Below are positions 15,999 to 25,811 of a stretch of 64,000 bases of DNA, piece by piece. Position numbers and translations under genes: made by a program. The notes under the pieces were generated by a model. It was not told the DNA's origin. It ran no database searches and saw only the letters and a program-made list of their open reading frames with translations. Origin of the DNA: an uncultured Bacillota bacterium (lineage in GTDB: Bacteria > Bacillota_I > Bacilli_A > Erysipelotrichales > Erysipelotrichaceae); assembly GCA_937919165.1 (NCBI GenBank), contig CALFPO010000041.1:1-64000 (forward strand), given 5' to 3'. Position 1 is the stretch's first letter, and each line of letters begins with the position of its first letter.

Positions 15999-17414
15999 AT
16001 GAATAATGCAATCATCTTTATCAGAAACGAAGAAGAGAAGCAGTTGGCAAAGGCACCTTATCTGGGCGGAAATCTCTTGCTGCACACAATCAAGACCCTG
16101 AAGAAGATCGACGATCTTGATGAAATCTATGTCGTAGGAAACGATTCGGAAGTTCCTGGCTCTGTCAAGAAAGACACTCTCAGCGAGGTAATCGAAGAAC
16201 TGGATCCGCGCGGAAAATCTATCCTTGTTTCGCCACTATATCCATCAATCAATGCCGTTGAATATGAGAAGCTTCTCAACAACAACGATACAGGTTCAGT
16301 CATCGTAAACAATGGCGAGATCTGTGAGGCATTCGCCATTCCTAATGCAAATCTTGAAGACTATAAGAATCTCAAGCTGGAACCAGTAGAGATTGTCAGA
16401 CCAATAAGAAAATTCACCAGCGAAGATGAGATCAACTCAAGACAGGAAAGCCTGAATGACGTCGTTGTCTTCCCATTGACCTCCAGTGTTGGCCTTGTCA
16501 ATGAAGTATGCCACTACCTCAACATCAAGCCAGGCGCAATAGAAGTAAAGCATTTCGCTGATGGCGAAACTTTGGTTGAGCTTGGCGAGACCGTAAGAGG
16601 CAAGAGAATCTATATTATCCAGTCTACCTGCAAGCCAGTCAATGAGAAGCTGATGGAGCTGCTTATTGCGGTAGATGCTGTCAGAAGATCATCAGCAGCT
16701 GAAATCAACTGCATAATTCCATACTATGGCTATGCACGTCAGGACAGAAAGGCACAGCCTCGTCAGCCAATCACTGCTAAGCTGGTTGCCGCAATGCTGG
16801 AAGAGGCAGGCGTAAACAGAGTCATCACATTCGACCTGCACGCTGCCCAGATTGAAGGTTTTTTCCATTGTCCAGTAGACAACCTGACAACTGTACCTAT
16901 GATGGGCAAATATTTCTGCGAAAAGGAATTCGACCCTGATGAGGTTGTAGTCGTATCTCCAGACCATGGCGGAGTTAAGCGTGCCAGAAACCTGGCTGAA
17001 ATGCTGCACTGCGCAATCGCCATCATCGATAAGAGACGTCCACAGGCCAACGTTGCGGAAGCCATGAACGTAATCGGCGATGTAAAGGACAAGCACGTCA
17101 TTATCATCGATGACATCATCGATACAGGCGGATCATTGATTGCAGCCGTAAATATTCTTAAGGAACACGGATGCAAGGATGTATATGTAACAATCACGCA
17201 CGGCATCTTCTCTCATAATGCGACAATGCGTATCCAGGATTCAGGCATCAAGGAACTGGTAGTCACAAATACCATCGAACCTGACAAGGAAGAGATGGAC
17301 AAGACCACTAAGGTAACTGTCCTGTCGATCGGCTGGATGCTGTCGAAGATGATTCTGGCTGTATCTTGCCATACGCCAGTATCTGAAGTATATAGCCTAT
17401 ACGAAGTAGATTAA
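15999..17414 (+). CDS. prs: Ribose-phosphate pyrophosphokinase with degenerate N-terminal GlmU-like domain
   Basis: This makes PRPP from ribose 5-phosphate and ATP. The protein is 471 residues, whereas stand-alone Prs is about 315. The C-terminal ~320 residues are a full Prs: HFADGETLVEL, YGYARQDRK (ATP), FDLHAAQIEGFF, DKRRP (flexible loop) and the PRPP loop IIIDDIIDTGGS. The first ~150 residues resemble a nucleotidyltransferase fold like GlmU (NNAIIFI at the start, KAPYLGGNLLLHTI), but the glycine-rich GxGTRM nucleotide loop is missing. In Bacillus glmU lies directly before prs, so a fusion with a decayed GlmU is likely. The AGGAG ribosome site fixes the start. Confidence 0.88.
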   Translation: MNNAIIFIRNEEEKQLAKAPYLGGNLLLHTIKTLKKIDDLDEIYVVGNDSEVPGSVKKDTLSEVIEELDPRGKSILVSPLYPSINAVEYEKLLNNNDTGSVIVNNGEICEAFAIPNANLEDYKNLKLEPVEIVRPIRKFTSEDEINSRQESLNDVVVFPLTSSVGLVNEVCHYLNIKPGAIEVKHFADGETLVELGETVRGKRIYIIQSTCKPVNEKLMELLIAVDAVRRSSAAEINCIIPYYGYARQDRKAQPRQPITAKLVAAMLEEAGVNRVITFDLHAAQIEGFFHCPVDNLTTVPMMGKYFCEKEFDPDEVVVVSPDHGGVKRARNLAEMLHCAIAIIDKRRPQANVAEAMNVIGDVKDKHVIIIDDIIDTGGSLIAAVNILKEHGCKDVYVTITHGIFSHNATMRIQDSGIKELVVTNTIEPDKEEMDKTTKVTVLSIGWMLSKMILAVSCHTPVSEVYSLYEVD

Positions 17415-17416
17415 GC

Positions 17417-17448
17417 AAAATGCTTTGCCTTAGGGCAGAGCATTTTTT
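17417..17448 (+). terminator. Terminator after prs
   Basis: AAAATGCT-TTGCC pairs with GGCAG-AGCATTTT around a TTAG loop, followed by T6 at 17443-17448. Confidence 0.8.
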
Positions 17449-17537
17449 GTATTGTAGAATATAGTTAAGAAGAAAAGAGATGCATGTCCAAAGAAAGGGA
17501 CAAAGCAGCTTCTTTTCCATGGGATAATCTCTATAGG

Positions 17538-20114
17538 ATGAAAGAAAGAATAATCGTCGTTCCAAATACTGTCGATCTTGCCAATACCCTCGCTTACCAC
17601 AACAGAGGGCTTTTCAACACGAGAATCTTCACACCAGTCGAATTTGCCCAGGAAGCGCTTGTCAGGGCGGGAAAGCTATGCTCGAAGAAGATCATTTCAA
17701 GAAATGAGGAACTTGCCTTAAGCAACAAGATCGTAAATGAAATAGATTATTTTGGAAGCAAGCGTCTTTCGGACATCAAGAATATCGACAACACCATAAG
17801 CACCATGAGAAAGCTCATCATCAACGATGAAAGAGTCAAGATGAAAGAGTGTCTTGGAAAAGGCATATTCACCGAAAAGAATAGAGCTTTGCTTGAGACA
17901 TATGAAAGATACATCGATTGTCTTGAGCATGATGACAAGATAGATTCTATTGGCCTGATCAGATATGTGCTCGATGAGAATGAATCCTTAGGTAGCGAGA
18001 TAGCTACAGTCAAGGAATATCGCCTTCAGCCTTTAGAGAAGGAACTTGTCGATAAGGTATCGAATGGAACCTGTAAAGAGATATCGCTTTCTGAATTGTT
18101 TGGCATTGATGATGATCAGGTAAAGATAAGCGATTATCGAAACTGCTACGGCATCAGCAATGAAGTCTCCATCATCATCGATGATATCTTCAAGAAAGGA
18201 AAGCCCGATACTGTTACGATTGCCTGCAGCGATTATGGAAGCTATGCGCAGGTCTTCTTTGACTATGCCTGCAGATACGACATCCCGATCAGCTTCGGCG
18301 AAGGCATCAGCCTGATGAATTCATATCCAGGAAAGCTCTTGAGAGAATACCATTACTGGAAGAGCTTGGGCAATTATGGCTGGCAGCCTTTCATGAAGAT
18401 GATCAAGAGCCCATGCTTCGATTATGAGAAGCTGATGATGCTTACGGATATCGATGTGAACAACAGCTTCTTGGTAGACAATTTCTTAAGAAGAGCCTCA
18501 CGTCTTAGACTTACAGATAATGAAGAAACAAACGAAAGAACCATCAACGACTTTGAGAAAGCCATTTCCAGAGAGGATGTCAACGACAACTATAAGCTCA
18601 AGGATCTTGTGCCAGGAATCAAGGCTGTAGCTCATGAGCTGTCTTTGCCTATAGAAGAATTCATCAGAAAATATGCCAGGATAAGAGATGAAGAGAGACT
18701 GAAGAAGCTTGATGAAGCAGCCATCAGCTCTATCGATAATGACATCAAGATGTGCAGAAGCATTGGCATGGATATAGATGACGACATCATAGGAAGCATT
18801 CTGCATAAGAGCTGCTGCAGGCAAAGCAGTGAAGCAGGAAAGATTTATCTTACCAGCATCGATAGAGCTTTGTTCAGCATAAGAGACAATCTATATATCT
18901 GTGGATTATCAGCCAATCTATATCCTGGATCGCCAAAAGAGAATCCATTATTGTTGGATAGCGACCTGAAGGATTTCGGAGACAGCGATCTCAGTTCGGA
19001 AGGAAAGATCAAGGATAAGCGCAACCATCTTCTTGATCTGGTAAGGCTGGCGTCAGGATTAGGAAACAATATCCATCTATCCTATTCAGGACTCAACATC
19101 TCTGAACTGAACAGCAGCAATCCATCAAGCTTGCTGTATGAGATATTCAAGCTTGAGAATGGCAATAATATGCAGCTGAATGACTTCGAGAACAATGTTG
19201 TGAAGGTCTCATACTTTGAGCCTCATCTTTCGATAAGCAGAAATATCGGCATGGCCTATAACGATTCTTTGAAGATAGTTCCTGATGGTGCTATAGAGGC
19301 TACAGAAGGCAACGAGAGCCTGACTTTGAAGAAATATTCGCCTTCGGCTTTGAACACCTTCTTCAATTGCCGCAAGCAGTTCTTCTATCAGAATATCCTG
19401 CGCATTCCGCAGCCTGATGACTATCTGCCTTTTGAGACCATTCCAGCAAACGAACAGGGAACACTGGTACATAGCCTGATGGAATATCTTTCTGATCATC
19501 CTATGAATAGAGATGAGTTTCTTGATTTCGCATCCAAGGTCTTTGATGAATATATGGACATAACCGTTCCGCTTCTTAAAGACAACACCGATGCAACGAA
19601 AAATGATTTTCTTGAGATGCTGGAAAACGGCTATGACATGGACCAGAAATACAGACGCGAGGTTGCCTTCAAGGAAGAAGACAAGATCACTGTCCATAAG
19701 GCGACAGGCATAAACATACATGGATATCCGGATAGAGTTGAAATAGATGATAACGGCAAGGCCGTAATAATCGACTTCAAGACCGAAAGGGATTTCGATG
19801 AGCACAAAGAGGATGACATCGATACCTGTCTTCAGGTTCTGATCTATGCCTATATCGTCGAAGACACGATGGGTCTTGAGGTAGACCATTGCGAATATCG
19901 CATGTTGAGATATGCAGACAGGATAATCAAGTGCCGCTATGACGATGAAATGAAGGCTAAGCTTGATGACAAGCTGATGGAATTCAAAGAAGCCATTGAG
20001 AATGGCGATTTTGAGATCGGAACAATGACTCCTGATGAAGAAAAAGAGATATGCAAGTACTGCAAGTACGGAAGCATCTGCGGAAAGGTGGTAGCGGAAA
20101 ATGACAATGAATAG
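17538..20114 (+). CDS. addB: AddB-like ATP-dependent nuclease subunit (PD-(D/E)XK, Fe-S)
   Basis: This is the partner of AddA in double-strand break processing. The ~858-residue protein has a helicase-like N-terminal region without a recognisable Walker A, and a C-terminal PD-(D/E)XK nuclease with GTLVHSLMEYL, GYPDRVEI and AVIIDFKT. Cysteines in FNCRKQFF and in the final CKYCKYGSICG fit the AddB iron-sulfur staple. It is shorter than B. subtilis AddB (~1166) and closer in layout to RexB-like forms. The start at MKERIIVVPNT (17538) is preferred by alignment and a GATAAT box at 17523; an in-frame ATG at 17484 would add 18 residues. It overlaps addA. Confidence 0.82.
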   Translation: MKERIIVVPNTVDLANTLAYHNRGLFNTRIFTPVEFAQEALVRAGKLCSKKIISRNEELALSNKIVNEIDYFGSKRLSDIKNIDNTISTMRKLIINDERVKMKECLGKGIFTEKNRALLETYERYIDCLEHDDKIDSIGLIRYVLDENESLGSEIATVKEYRLQPLEKELVDKVSNGTCKEISLSELFGIDDDQVKISDYRNCYGISNEVSIIIDDIFKKGKPDTVTIACSDYGSYAQVFFDYACRYDIPISFGEGISLMNSYPGKLLREYHYWKSLGNYGWQPFMKMIKSPCFDYEKLMMLTDIDVNNSFLVDNFLRRASRLRLTDNEETNERTINDFEKAISREDVNDNYKLKDLVPGIKAVAHELSLPIEEFIRKYARIRDEERLKKLDEAAISSIDNDIKMCRSIGMDIDDDIIGSILHKSCCRQSSEAGKIYLTSIDRALFSIRDNLYICGLSANLYPGSPKENPLLLDSDLKDFGDSDLSSEGKIKDKRNHLLDLVRLASGLGNNIHLSYSGLNISELNSSNPSSLLYEIFKLENGNNMQLNDFENNVVKVSYFEPHLSISRNIGMAYNDSLKIVPDGAIEATEGNESLTLKKYSPSALNTFFNCRKQFFYQNILRIPQPDDYLPFETIPANEQGTLVHSLMEYLSDHPMNRDEFLDFASKVFDEYMDITVPLLKDNTDATKNDFLEMLENGYDMDQKYRREVAFKEEDKITVHKATGINIHGYPDRVEIDDNGKAVIIDFKTERDFDEHKEDDIDTCLQVLIYAYIVEDTMGLEVDHCEYRMLRYADRIIKCRYDDEMKAKLDDKLMEFKEAIENGDFEIGTMTPDEEKEICKYCKYGSICGKVVAENDNE

Positions 20115-23100
20115 TTTTGTCGCAACTACAGCCGACGAGATAGCTAGAGAAGACATCATCAATAGGATAGACAGGAATCTGTTCATTGAAGCTGGTGCTG
20201 GATCAGGCAAGACCACGATGCTGGTGAACAGGATGGTGGCTATGGTTGAAGCTGGAATTGAAGTGGATAAGATTTCAGCTATCACCTTTACCAAGAATGC
20301 TGCCAGAGAATTCTATCAGCGCTTCCAGGCTAAGCTTATTGAGCGCAGCAATCCTGACTATATCTATCCAGGCAAGAAAAGGGCAGGAGATCTTGGTGAA
20401 CCTGACGATGCCACCAGATCAAGATGCCTGAAGGCCTTAGAGAACATTGATCTATGCTTCATGGGCACAATCGACTCATTCTGCAATGTGATTCTTTCAG
20501 AGCATCCAAGCGAAGCCAATATCCCAAGCGATGCCAAACTTATCGATGATGATGAAGCAACAGCAATCTATAGACAGTTCTACATCGATGCTTTAGATGG
20601 AAAATATGGAAAAGAACTGAAAAGAAAGGCAAGACAATTTGCCGTATTCTTCTGGAATGGGGAAGAGGTATTCAGCGAATACATGAAGGAAATAATGGAC
20701 CGCCGGAATATCGAATTCCTTAGAGGTCCTGAGATAAAGGAAGGCATAGAGCCATACTTCAGGAAAGACCGTGAAGATATGATCAAGGCCTTGGATGCCT
20801 TCGATAGAGATCTAAGCAAGCTTTCGCTCAACAAGGATCTCGATCATGAGCAGATGATCGAAGAGTATCGCAAAAGTAGTGCCACTATTCGCCGTGGCTG
20901 GCAATACAATTTCAAAGGTGTTGAGATAGCCTTGAAGTCCCTTTTGGGACTCATCTATGAGGCAAGTCCTGAAGAGCTTGGTTTCACAAGCGAAAGCGTC
21001 ATAAGGGGTGAACAAGGCAACACAGTAACAGTACTCAACATTGCGGATGAAGAGACAGTTGGAGCCTTGATGCCGAAGATGCGCGAATACAAGTACAGCA
21101 AGACCATGGACTTCATGCTTGAAAGCATTCCTTATCTTGAAAAAGAGATGCATGATGCCGGCAAGTTCACCTTCTTTGACTATCTCTACTATCTAAGACA
21201 GATGCTCAAGAAGGATGCAGAAGCTGAAGGCAAGCTCATACGCTATATATATGAACGCCACAGCTATTTCCTGATTGACGAATTCCAGGATACCAATCCA
21301 ATGCAGGCTGAGATCTTCTTCTATCTGACAGCTGAAGATCCTCATAAGCCAAGCTGGAGGCAATGCAGACCAAAGGGAGGATCGCTTTTCATCGTTGGAG
21401 ACCCTAAGCAATCCATCTATCGTTTCCGCAGCGCCGATGTAAGTTCATATATTGAGATAAAGAAGCTGTTCAAGGATGAAGTCGGTGAAGTGAGATATCT
21501 GAACAACAACTTCCGATCAAGAACGGTCCTCAAGCAATACTTCAATGATGTCTTCAACGAAGTCATGCCCGAGACGACCATCAACCAAAGCAAGTATCAG
21601 GATATCGAGAATCTCGATGACGACAAGGAATCGGAATTTGAAGGTCTATATACATATGAAACCTTCTCCAGCAAGGTCGACCCTTCAATGACCGACAACG
21701 AAAGGATTGCGGCCATCATCAAGGCTTTGGTGGACAATCCTGACCATCAGATAATCGAAACAGACAAGAACAAGGAGAACTTCGGAAAGCTCAGGAACAT
21801 AGCCTATAGAGACTTCATGGTAATCTTCTCCAGCAAGAGCAAGATAGCTCCATGCATAGAGACATTCAAGCGTGAACAGATACCATCAAGAGTTGAGGGT
21901 AAGATTCTGTTTGAACAGTGTGAAGGACTCAAGCTGATCGCAAATCTATATAGGACAATCAGTAATGTCGATGATGCAATAGCGCTGATATCGACATTGC
22001 ATGGTCCGCTGTTTTCTTTTGGCGATAGCGATCTTGTTTCATATCGCAAGAAAGGAAACGAGATAAGAATAGAGATAGGAAGAGACTATGGAGATAGTCC
22101 AATCGAGAAGGCATTGAATAGATTATCTTCAAGTGCCATCAAAGCTAACGTCAATACACCATCATCTCTGTACGAGAGTTTGATGGATGAATATGAAATA
22201 TTCAGATATGTGACAAGCGAGAATCTGGAGATCGTCTACTATGTATTGGAACTATTAAGAGGCAAGGAAAAGGATGGAAGCATCATCAGCAATACTGATG
22301 CCGTCGAATTCATGGACACACTTCTTTCTGGCGAATCGGAGATCGAAAGATGCCTGAGCCTCAAGGACAATATCGATGCGGTGCATCTTGCCAATCTGCA
22401 TAAGGTCAAGGGTCTGGAGGCACCAATCGTCATTCTTGGCAAGGCTGGAAATTCCAACAGGAAATCCGATATGCGCATCGAGTATCATGGAAGCGAAAAT
22501 GGCACGGCTTCTCAAGGCTATGTCCTTGGCTTCTACAAGACCAGCGACAACGCTACATATTCATTGATCGAGACAGCCAGATATCGTGACAAGGCTGATG
22601 AAGAGAAGGAAAGCCTCAAGAGCGAGAATGACAGGCTGGTATATGTTGCAGCCACCAGAGCCCGCAATGCCCTGATCATAAACAAGGCCATGCAGATGGG
22701 AAGAAGCGGCAAGCCGCAGAAGAGCGCAAATAAGTGGAAGGCCTTAAGAGACAAGGTCGACAATGACATATTCGAGATAGTCAAAGAGAAGGAAAATGTT
22801 ACGGTGCCGGGAAAGAGCGTCAACGCATCTTCATTGTATAGAGATGATGAACTAAGAAAGATCGCTTCAGTAAGCACCTATGAGCGAAGATCACCTAGCA
22901 CCATCAAGTCGATATCCAACTTCAATGAAGAGGCTTTCGAAAGCGATGGAACAAAGGAGACCAGCGGCGATACATATTCGACTCTTATCGGTACCATGAT
23001 GCATCGCCTGATGGAGATGATCGTGATGTCTAAAGATAGACTCGCCAAAGAAGATATCATCACCAACATCATGAGCGAATATATGAAGCCAGAGTTCAAG

Positions 23101-23460
23101 GAATATGAAGAGACTTTCATCGACAGGATGAACAGGGTATATGATGTGATGCATTCAGGAGGCTTTGATCAGAAAGGCGATATACGCAAGGATATCTTGC
23201 CTGTATTGCTGGAAGCTGAAGAGAAGTATGCGGAAGTGCCATTTACCTATAGAGATGGCGATACGCTCTGGAATGGCATTGTGGATATGCTGTATAGGGG
23301 CAATGATGGACTTCATATCATCGACTGGAAGACCAATAGAAACGATGAAGGTCTTGATGAACATTATGCCATGCAGCTGGAAGCCTATATAAAGGCTTGT
23401 GAGCGCTTGACTGGCGAAAAGGTCATCGATGCCAAGATATATCATCTTGATATCTCATAA
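20101..23460 (+). CDS. addA: AddA-like helicase-nuclease subunit
   Basis: This is a UvrD-type 3'-5' helicase with a C-terminal nuclease, the motor of the AddAB complex. The 1119-residue protein has Walker A FIEAGAGSGKTTMLVNR near residue 30, the motif II region LIDEFQDTNPMQ, GDPKQSIYRFRSAD (motif III), HKVKGLEAPIVIL (motif V) and LVYVAATRARNAL (motif VI). The nuclease domain shows GTMMHRLMEM, GIVDMLYR and HIIDWKTN. It overlaps addB by 14 bases. Confidence 0.94.
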   Translation: MTMNSFVATTADEIAREDIINRIDRNLFIEAGAGSGKTTMLVNRMVAMVEAGIEVDKISAITFTKNAAREFYQRFQAKLIERSNPDYIYPGKKRAGDLGEPDDATRSRCLKALENIDLCFMGTIDSFCNVILSEHPSEANIPSDAKLIDDDEATAIYRQFYIDALDGKYGKELKRKARQFAVFFWNGEEVFSEYMKEIMDRRNIEFLRGPEIKEGIEPYFRKDREDMIKALDAFDRDLSKLSLNKDLDHEQMIEEYRKSSATIRRGWQYNFKGVEIALKSLLGLIYEASPEELGFTSESVIRGEQGNTVTVLNIADEETVGALMPKMREYKYSKTMDFMLESIPYLEKEMHDAGKFTFFDYLYYLRQMLKKDAEAEGKLIRYIYERHSYFLIDEFQDTNPMQAEIFFYLTAEDPHKPSWRQCRPKGGSLFIVGDPKQSIYRFRSADVSSYIEIKKLFKDEVGEVRYLNNNFRSRTVLKQYFNDVFNEVMPETTINQSKYQDIENLDDDKESEFEGLYTYETFSSKVDPSMTDNERIAAIIKALVDNPDHQIIETDKNKENFGKLRNIAYRDFMVIFSSKSKIAPCIETFKREQIPSRVEGKILFEQCEGLKLIANLYRTISNVDDAIALISTLHGPLFSFGDSDLVSYRKKGNEIRIEIGRDYGDSPIEKALNRLSSSAIKANVNTPSSLYESLMDEYEIFRYVTSENLEIVYYVLELLRGKEKDGSIISNTDAVEFMDTLLSGESEIERCLSLKDNIDAVHLANLHKVKGLEAPIVILGKAGNSNRKSDMRIEYHGSENGTASQGYVLGFYKTSDNATYSLIETARYRDKADEEKESLKSENDRLVYVAATRARNALIINKAMQMGRSGKPQKSANKWKALRDKVDNDIFEIVKEKENVTVPGKSVNASSLYRDDELRKIASVSTYERRSPSTIKSISNFNEEAFESDGTKETSGDTYSTLIGTMMHRLMEMIVMSKDRLAKEDIITNIMSEYMKPEFKEYEETFIDRMNRVYDVMHSGGFDQKGDIRKDILPVLLEAEEKYAEVPFTYRDGDTLWNGIVDMLYRGNDGLHIIDWKTNRNDEGLDEHYAMQLEAYIKACERLTGEKVIDAKIYHLDIS

Positions 23461-23487
23461 TAATCAGAAAAGTAGACAATAATCACG

Positions 23488-23513
23488 CAGGACCATCATT
23501 GATGGTCCTGTTG
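23488..23513 (+). terminator. Terminator after addA
   Basis: CAGGACCATC at 23488-23497 pairs perfectly with GATGGTCCTG at 23501-23510. Only a short TTGT follows, so termination may be partial. Confidence 0.5.
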
Positions 23514-23581
23514 TCATCATAAGAAAGCCCTTACTTTCATCTTTTTTGTATGCAAGAAGAAAAACATAAGGAAAAAACCGG

Positions 23582-23593
23582 TATAATTAGGGT
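23582..23593 (+). promoter_or_regulatory. -10 box, leaderless start of tsaC gene
   Basis: TATAAT at 23582-23587, six bases (TAGGGT), then the ATG at 23594. There is no proper ribosome binding site. Confidence 0.55.
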
Positions 23594-24199
23594 ATGCAAA
23601 CCATCAGATATACAAAGATGGATAGGACACAAATCATCAATGCAATGATAAAGGGGGGAATTTTGGCATTTCCGACCGATACGGTTTTTGGTTTGGGCTC
23701 TATCTGTGAAAAGGAAGCCATGCTTAAGGTATATGAAGCCAAGGGCAGGAGCTTCGATAAGCCATTGCCTATGATGTGCGATTCTCTGGAGATGATCGAA
23801 AGATATGCCTATGTCTCTGAGGACGCAAAGAAGATCATCGAAAAGTTCGTGCCTGGGCCATTGACCATCATCTTCAGAAAAAGAGAGGAAGTAGGAAGCT
23901 ATGTGACAAATGGCAAGGATACCATCGGCATCAGAGTTCCTGATGATGAATGGATCCTTTCAATCATCAAAGATATCGGCAAACCGCTTATGGTGACCAG
24001 CGCCAACATATCAGGTGCAGGATCATTGCTGAAGTGGCAGGATGTCTTAGATGAGATGGATGGCAAGATTGATGGCATCGTCATGGAGGATGCAAGAGGA
24101 GATGCTGCCAGCACCATCATCGATGTCACCGATGGCATAAAGATATTGCGAGAAGGACCTATAAGTCTTGAAGAGATAGAAGGAGCGCTTAATGAATAA
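23594..24199 (+). CDS. tsaC: L-threonylcarbamoyladenylate synthase (Sua5/YrdC/TsaC)
   Basis: This makes threonylcarbamoyl-AMP for the t6A37 tRNA modification. The 201-residue protein contains the YrdC fold: GGILAFPTDTVFGLGSI, AKGRSFDKPLPMMC, PGPLTIIFRKR and the active-site region TIGIRVPDD and TSANISG. It lacks the extra Sua5 C-terminal domain, so it is the short YrdC/TsaC form. It overlaps the next gene by 8 bases. Confidence 0.93.
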   Translation: MQTIRYTKMDRTQIINAMIKGGILAFPTDTVFGLGSICEKEAMLKVYEAKGRSFDKPLPMMCDSLEMIERYAYVSEDAKKIIEKFVPGPLTIIFRKREEVGSYVTNGKDTIGIRVPDDEWILSIIKDIGKPLMVTSANISGAGSLLKWQDVLDEMDGKIDGIVMEDARGDAASTIIDVTDGIKILREGPISLEEIEGALNE

Positions 24200-25811
24200 G
24201 AAACCAGTTTATGTAATTGGACACAAGAACCCCGATACCGATTCGATCGTATCTGCCATAGGCTATGCGGAATTCAAGAAGAAGCAAGGCATAGATGCCG
24301 TTGCAGGACGCGTAGGCTCAATAAGTTCAGAGACAGAATATCTTCTGGATAGATTCGGTTTCGATGATCCGTTGAGAATCTATTCGGCAAAGTCCACTCT
24401 TTCAGAAATAGAGATGGATAAGGCGACGGTCGTATCCAAGAATATGACAATGAAGGATGCCTTGGACAAGGCCTTGAAGCTCAAGAACAGAGGCCTGATT
24501 GTCGGAGACAAGACCAAGCATCTGGAAGGCGTCGTTTCCCTTGACGACCTTACCTATATGTGGACCAAGAGTGATGAGGAACTTGAGGAGATCATTAAGA
24601 CCATCAGACTTGAAGATATCGTCAAGATATTGGAAGGCGAAGTTGTCATTGCGGGCAATCATAGCCTATCAGGCAAGATGCATATCTTCCCTAGCACCAA
24701 ATCAAGAGTAGGCATCGATTCGATCGTTCTGCTTAGAAACAACGATGATGAGATCATCTATAGTCTAGACAAGGGCGCAAAGCTCTTCATCATCGTTACA
24801 AGCTCGCCTATCTCAAAGAAGGTCATCGACAAGGCCAAGAAAGAAGATGCGACAATCATCACAACTACTATGTCGCCATTATCTGTCACAAGACTTATCT
24901 ATCAGACACCGACCATCGGTCAGGTCATGATGCCTAAGGACAAGATCGAATACTTCAATGATGACGAAATGGTTGATGAAGTATCAAAGAAGATCGCCAA
25001 GTCGCGTCATAGATCATATCCGGTATTGGATGAGAACGGCAGAGTTGTCGGTGCCATCTCACGCTACCATCTGTTCAACTATACGAAAAAGCAGTTCATC
25101 TTGGTTGACCACAACGAGATCAAGCAGACCGTCGAAGATATCGAGGAAGGCGAAGTGCTGGAGATCGTCGATCATCACCGTATCGGCGGATTTGAATCAG
25201 ACAATCCTATCAGCATCATCACCATGCCGGTAGGAGCCTGTTCGACAATTGTCGCCAATCTGTTTGTGAAGGCAAACATGGCCATAAGCAAGAAGCTGGC
25301 CGGCATCCTTCTTGGTGCCATCATCTCCGATACCATGAACTTCAAGTCGCCAACGACCACTCCACTGGATCTTGAGATGGCAAAGAAGCTTGAAGAGATT
25401 TCGGGAGTGAACTCTGATGAGCTTTCCAAGAGCATGATCGAACATAGCGAATCATTGCTCAACAAGCGCATGATCGAGATCGTATTCACCGATTTCAAGG
25501 AATTCAACATCGATGGAAACAAGGTTGGTCTGTCGCAGGCAACCTGCAGATCCAAGGAAGAATATACCGCCCTCAAGGATCAGCTGAAGAAGTACCTTGA
25601 GGATTCCTGCAAGTCCCAGCACTATGATGTGATGATTGCGATGCTGACGAATCCTAATGGTTCAGGATCATACATCATTTCAGCCGGAAACAAAGAGAAT
25701 ATCACAAACGAGATATATGGCAAACAGATCAAGGATGGATTCGTATCCGGACTTGTATCGCGCAAGAAGCAGCTGTTGCCAAGCATCATACACAATTTTG
25801 GAGGCAAGTGA
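24192..25811 (+). CDS. ppaC: Manganese-dependent inorganic pyrophosphatase with CBS and DRTGG domains
   Basis: This family II (DHH) pyrophosphatase hydrolyses PPi and is regulated by adenine nucleotides through its CBS pair. The 539-residue protein starts with the metal site GHKNPDTDSI, then has an insertion (residues ~70-300) of two CBS repeats split by a DRTGG-like segment. The DHH core follows with LVDHNE and IVDHHRIGG, and the DHHA2 domain ends with LVSRKKQLLP. It lies between tsaC and nagA with overlaps at both ends. Confidence 0.93.
   Translation: MNKKPVYVIGHKNPDTDSIVSAIGYAEFKKKQGIDAVAGRVGSISSETEYLLDRFGFDDPLRIYSAKSTLSEIEMDKATVVSKNMTMKDALDKALKLKNRGLIVGDKTKHLEGVVSLDDLTYMWTKSDEELEEIIKTIRLEDIVKILEGEVVIAGNHSLSGKMHIFPSTKSRVGIDSIVLLRNNDDEIIYSLDKGAKLFIIVTSSPISKKVIDKAKKEDATIITTTMSPLSVTRLIYQTPTIGQVMMPKDKIEYFNDDEMVDEVSKKIAKSRHRSYPVLDENGRVVGAISRYHLFNYTKKQFILVDHNEIKQTVEDIEEGEVLEIVDHHRIGGFESDNPISIITMPVGACSTIVANLFVKANMAISKKLAGILLGAIISDTMNFKSPTTTPLDLEMAKKLEEISGVNSDELSKSMIEHSESLLNKRMIEIVFTDFKEFNIDGNKVGLSQATCRSKEEYTALKDQLKKYLEDSCKSQHYDVMIAMLTNPNGSGSYIISAGNKENITNEIYGKQIKDGFVSGLVSRKKQLLPSIIHNFGGK

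Noticed and set aside
19209..20294. Long minus-strand open frame opposite addB
   Set aside because: It is the antisense shadow of addB/addA, with no ribosome site and a composition mirroring the coding strand.
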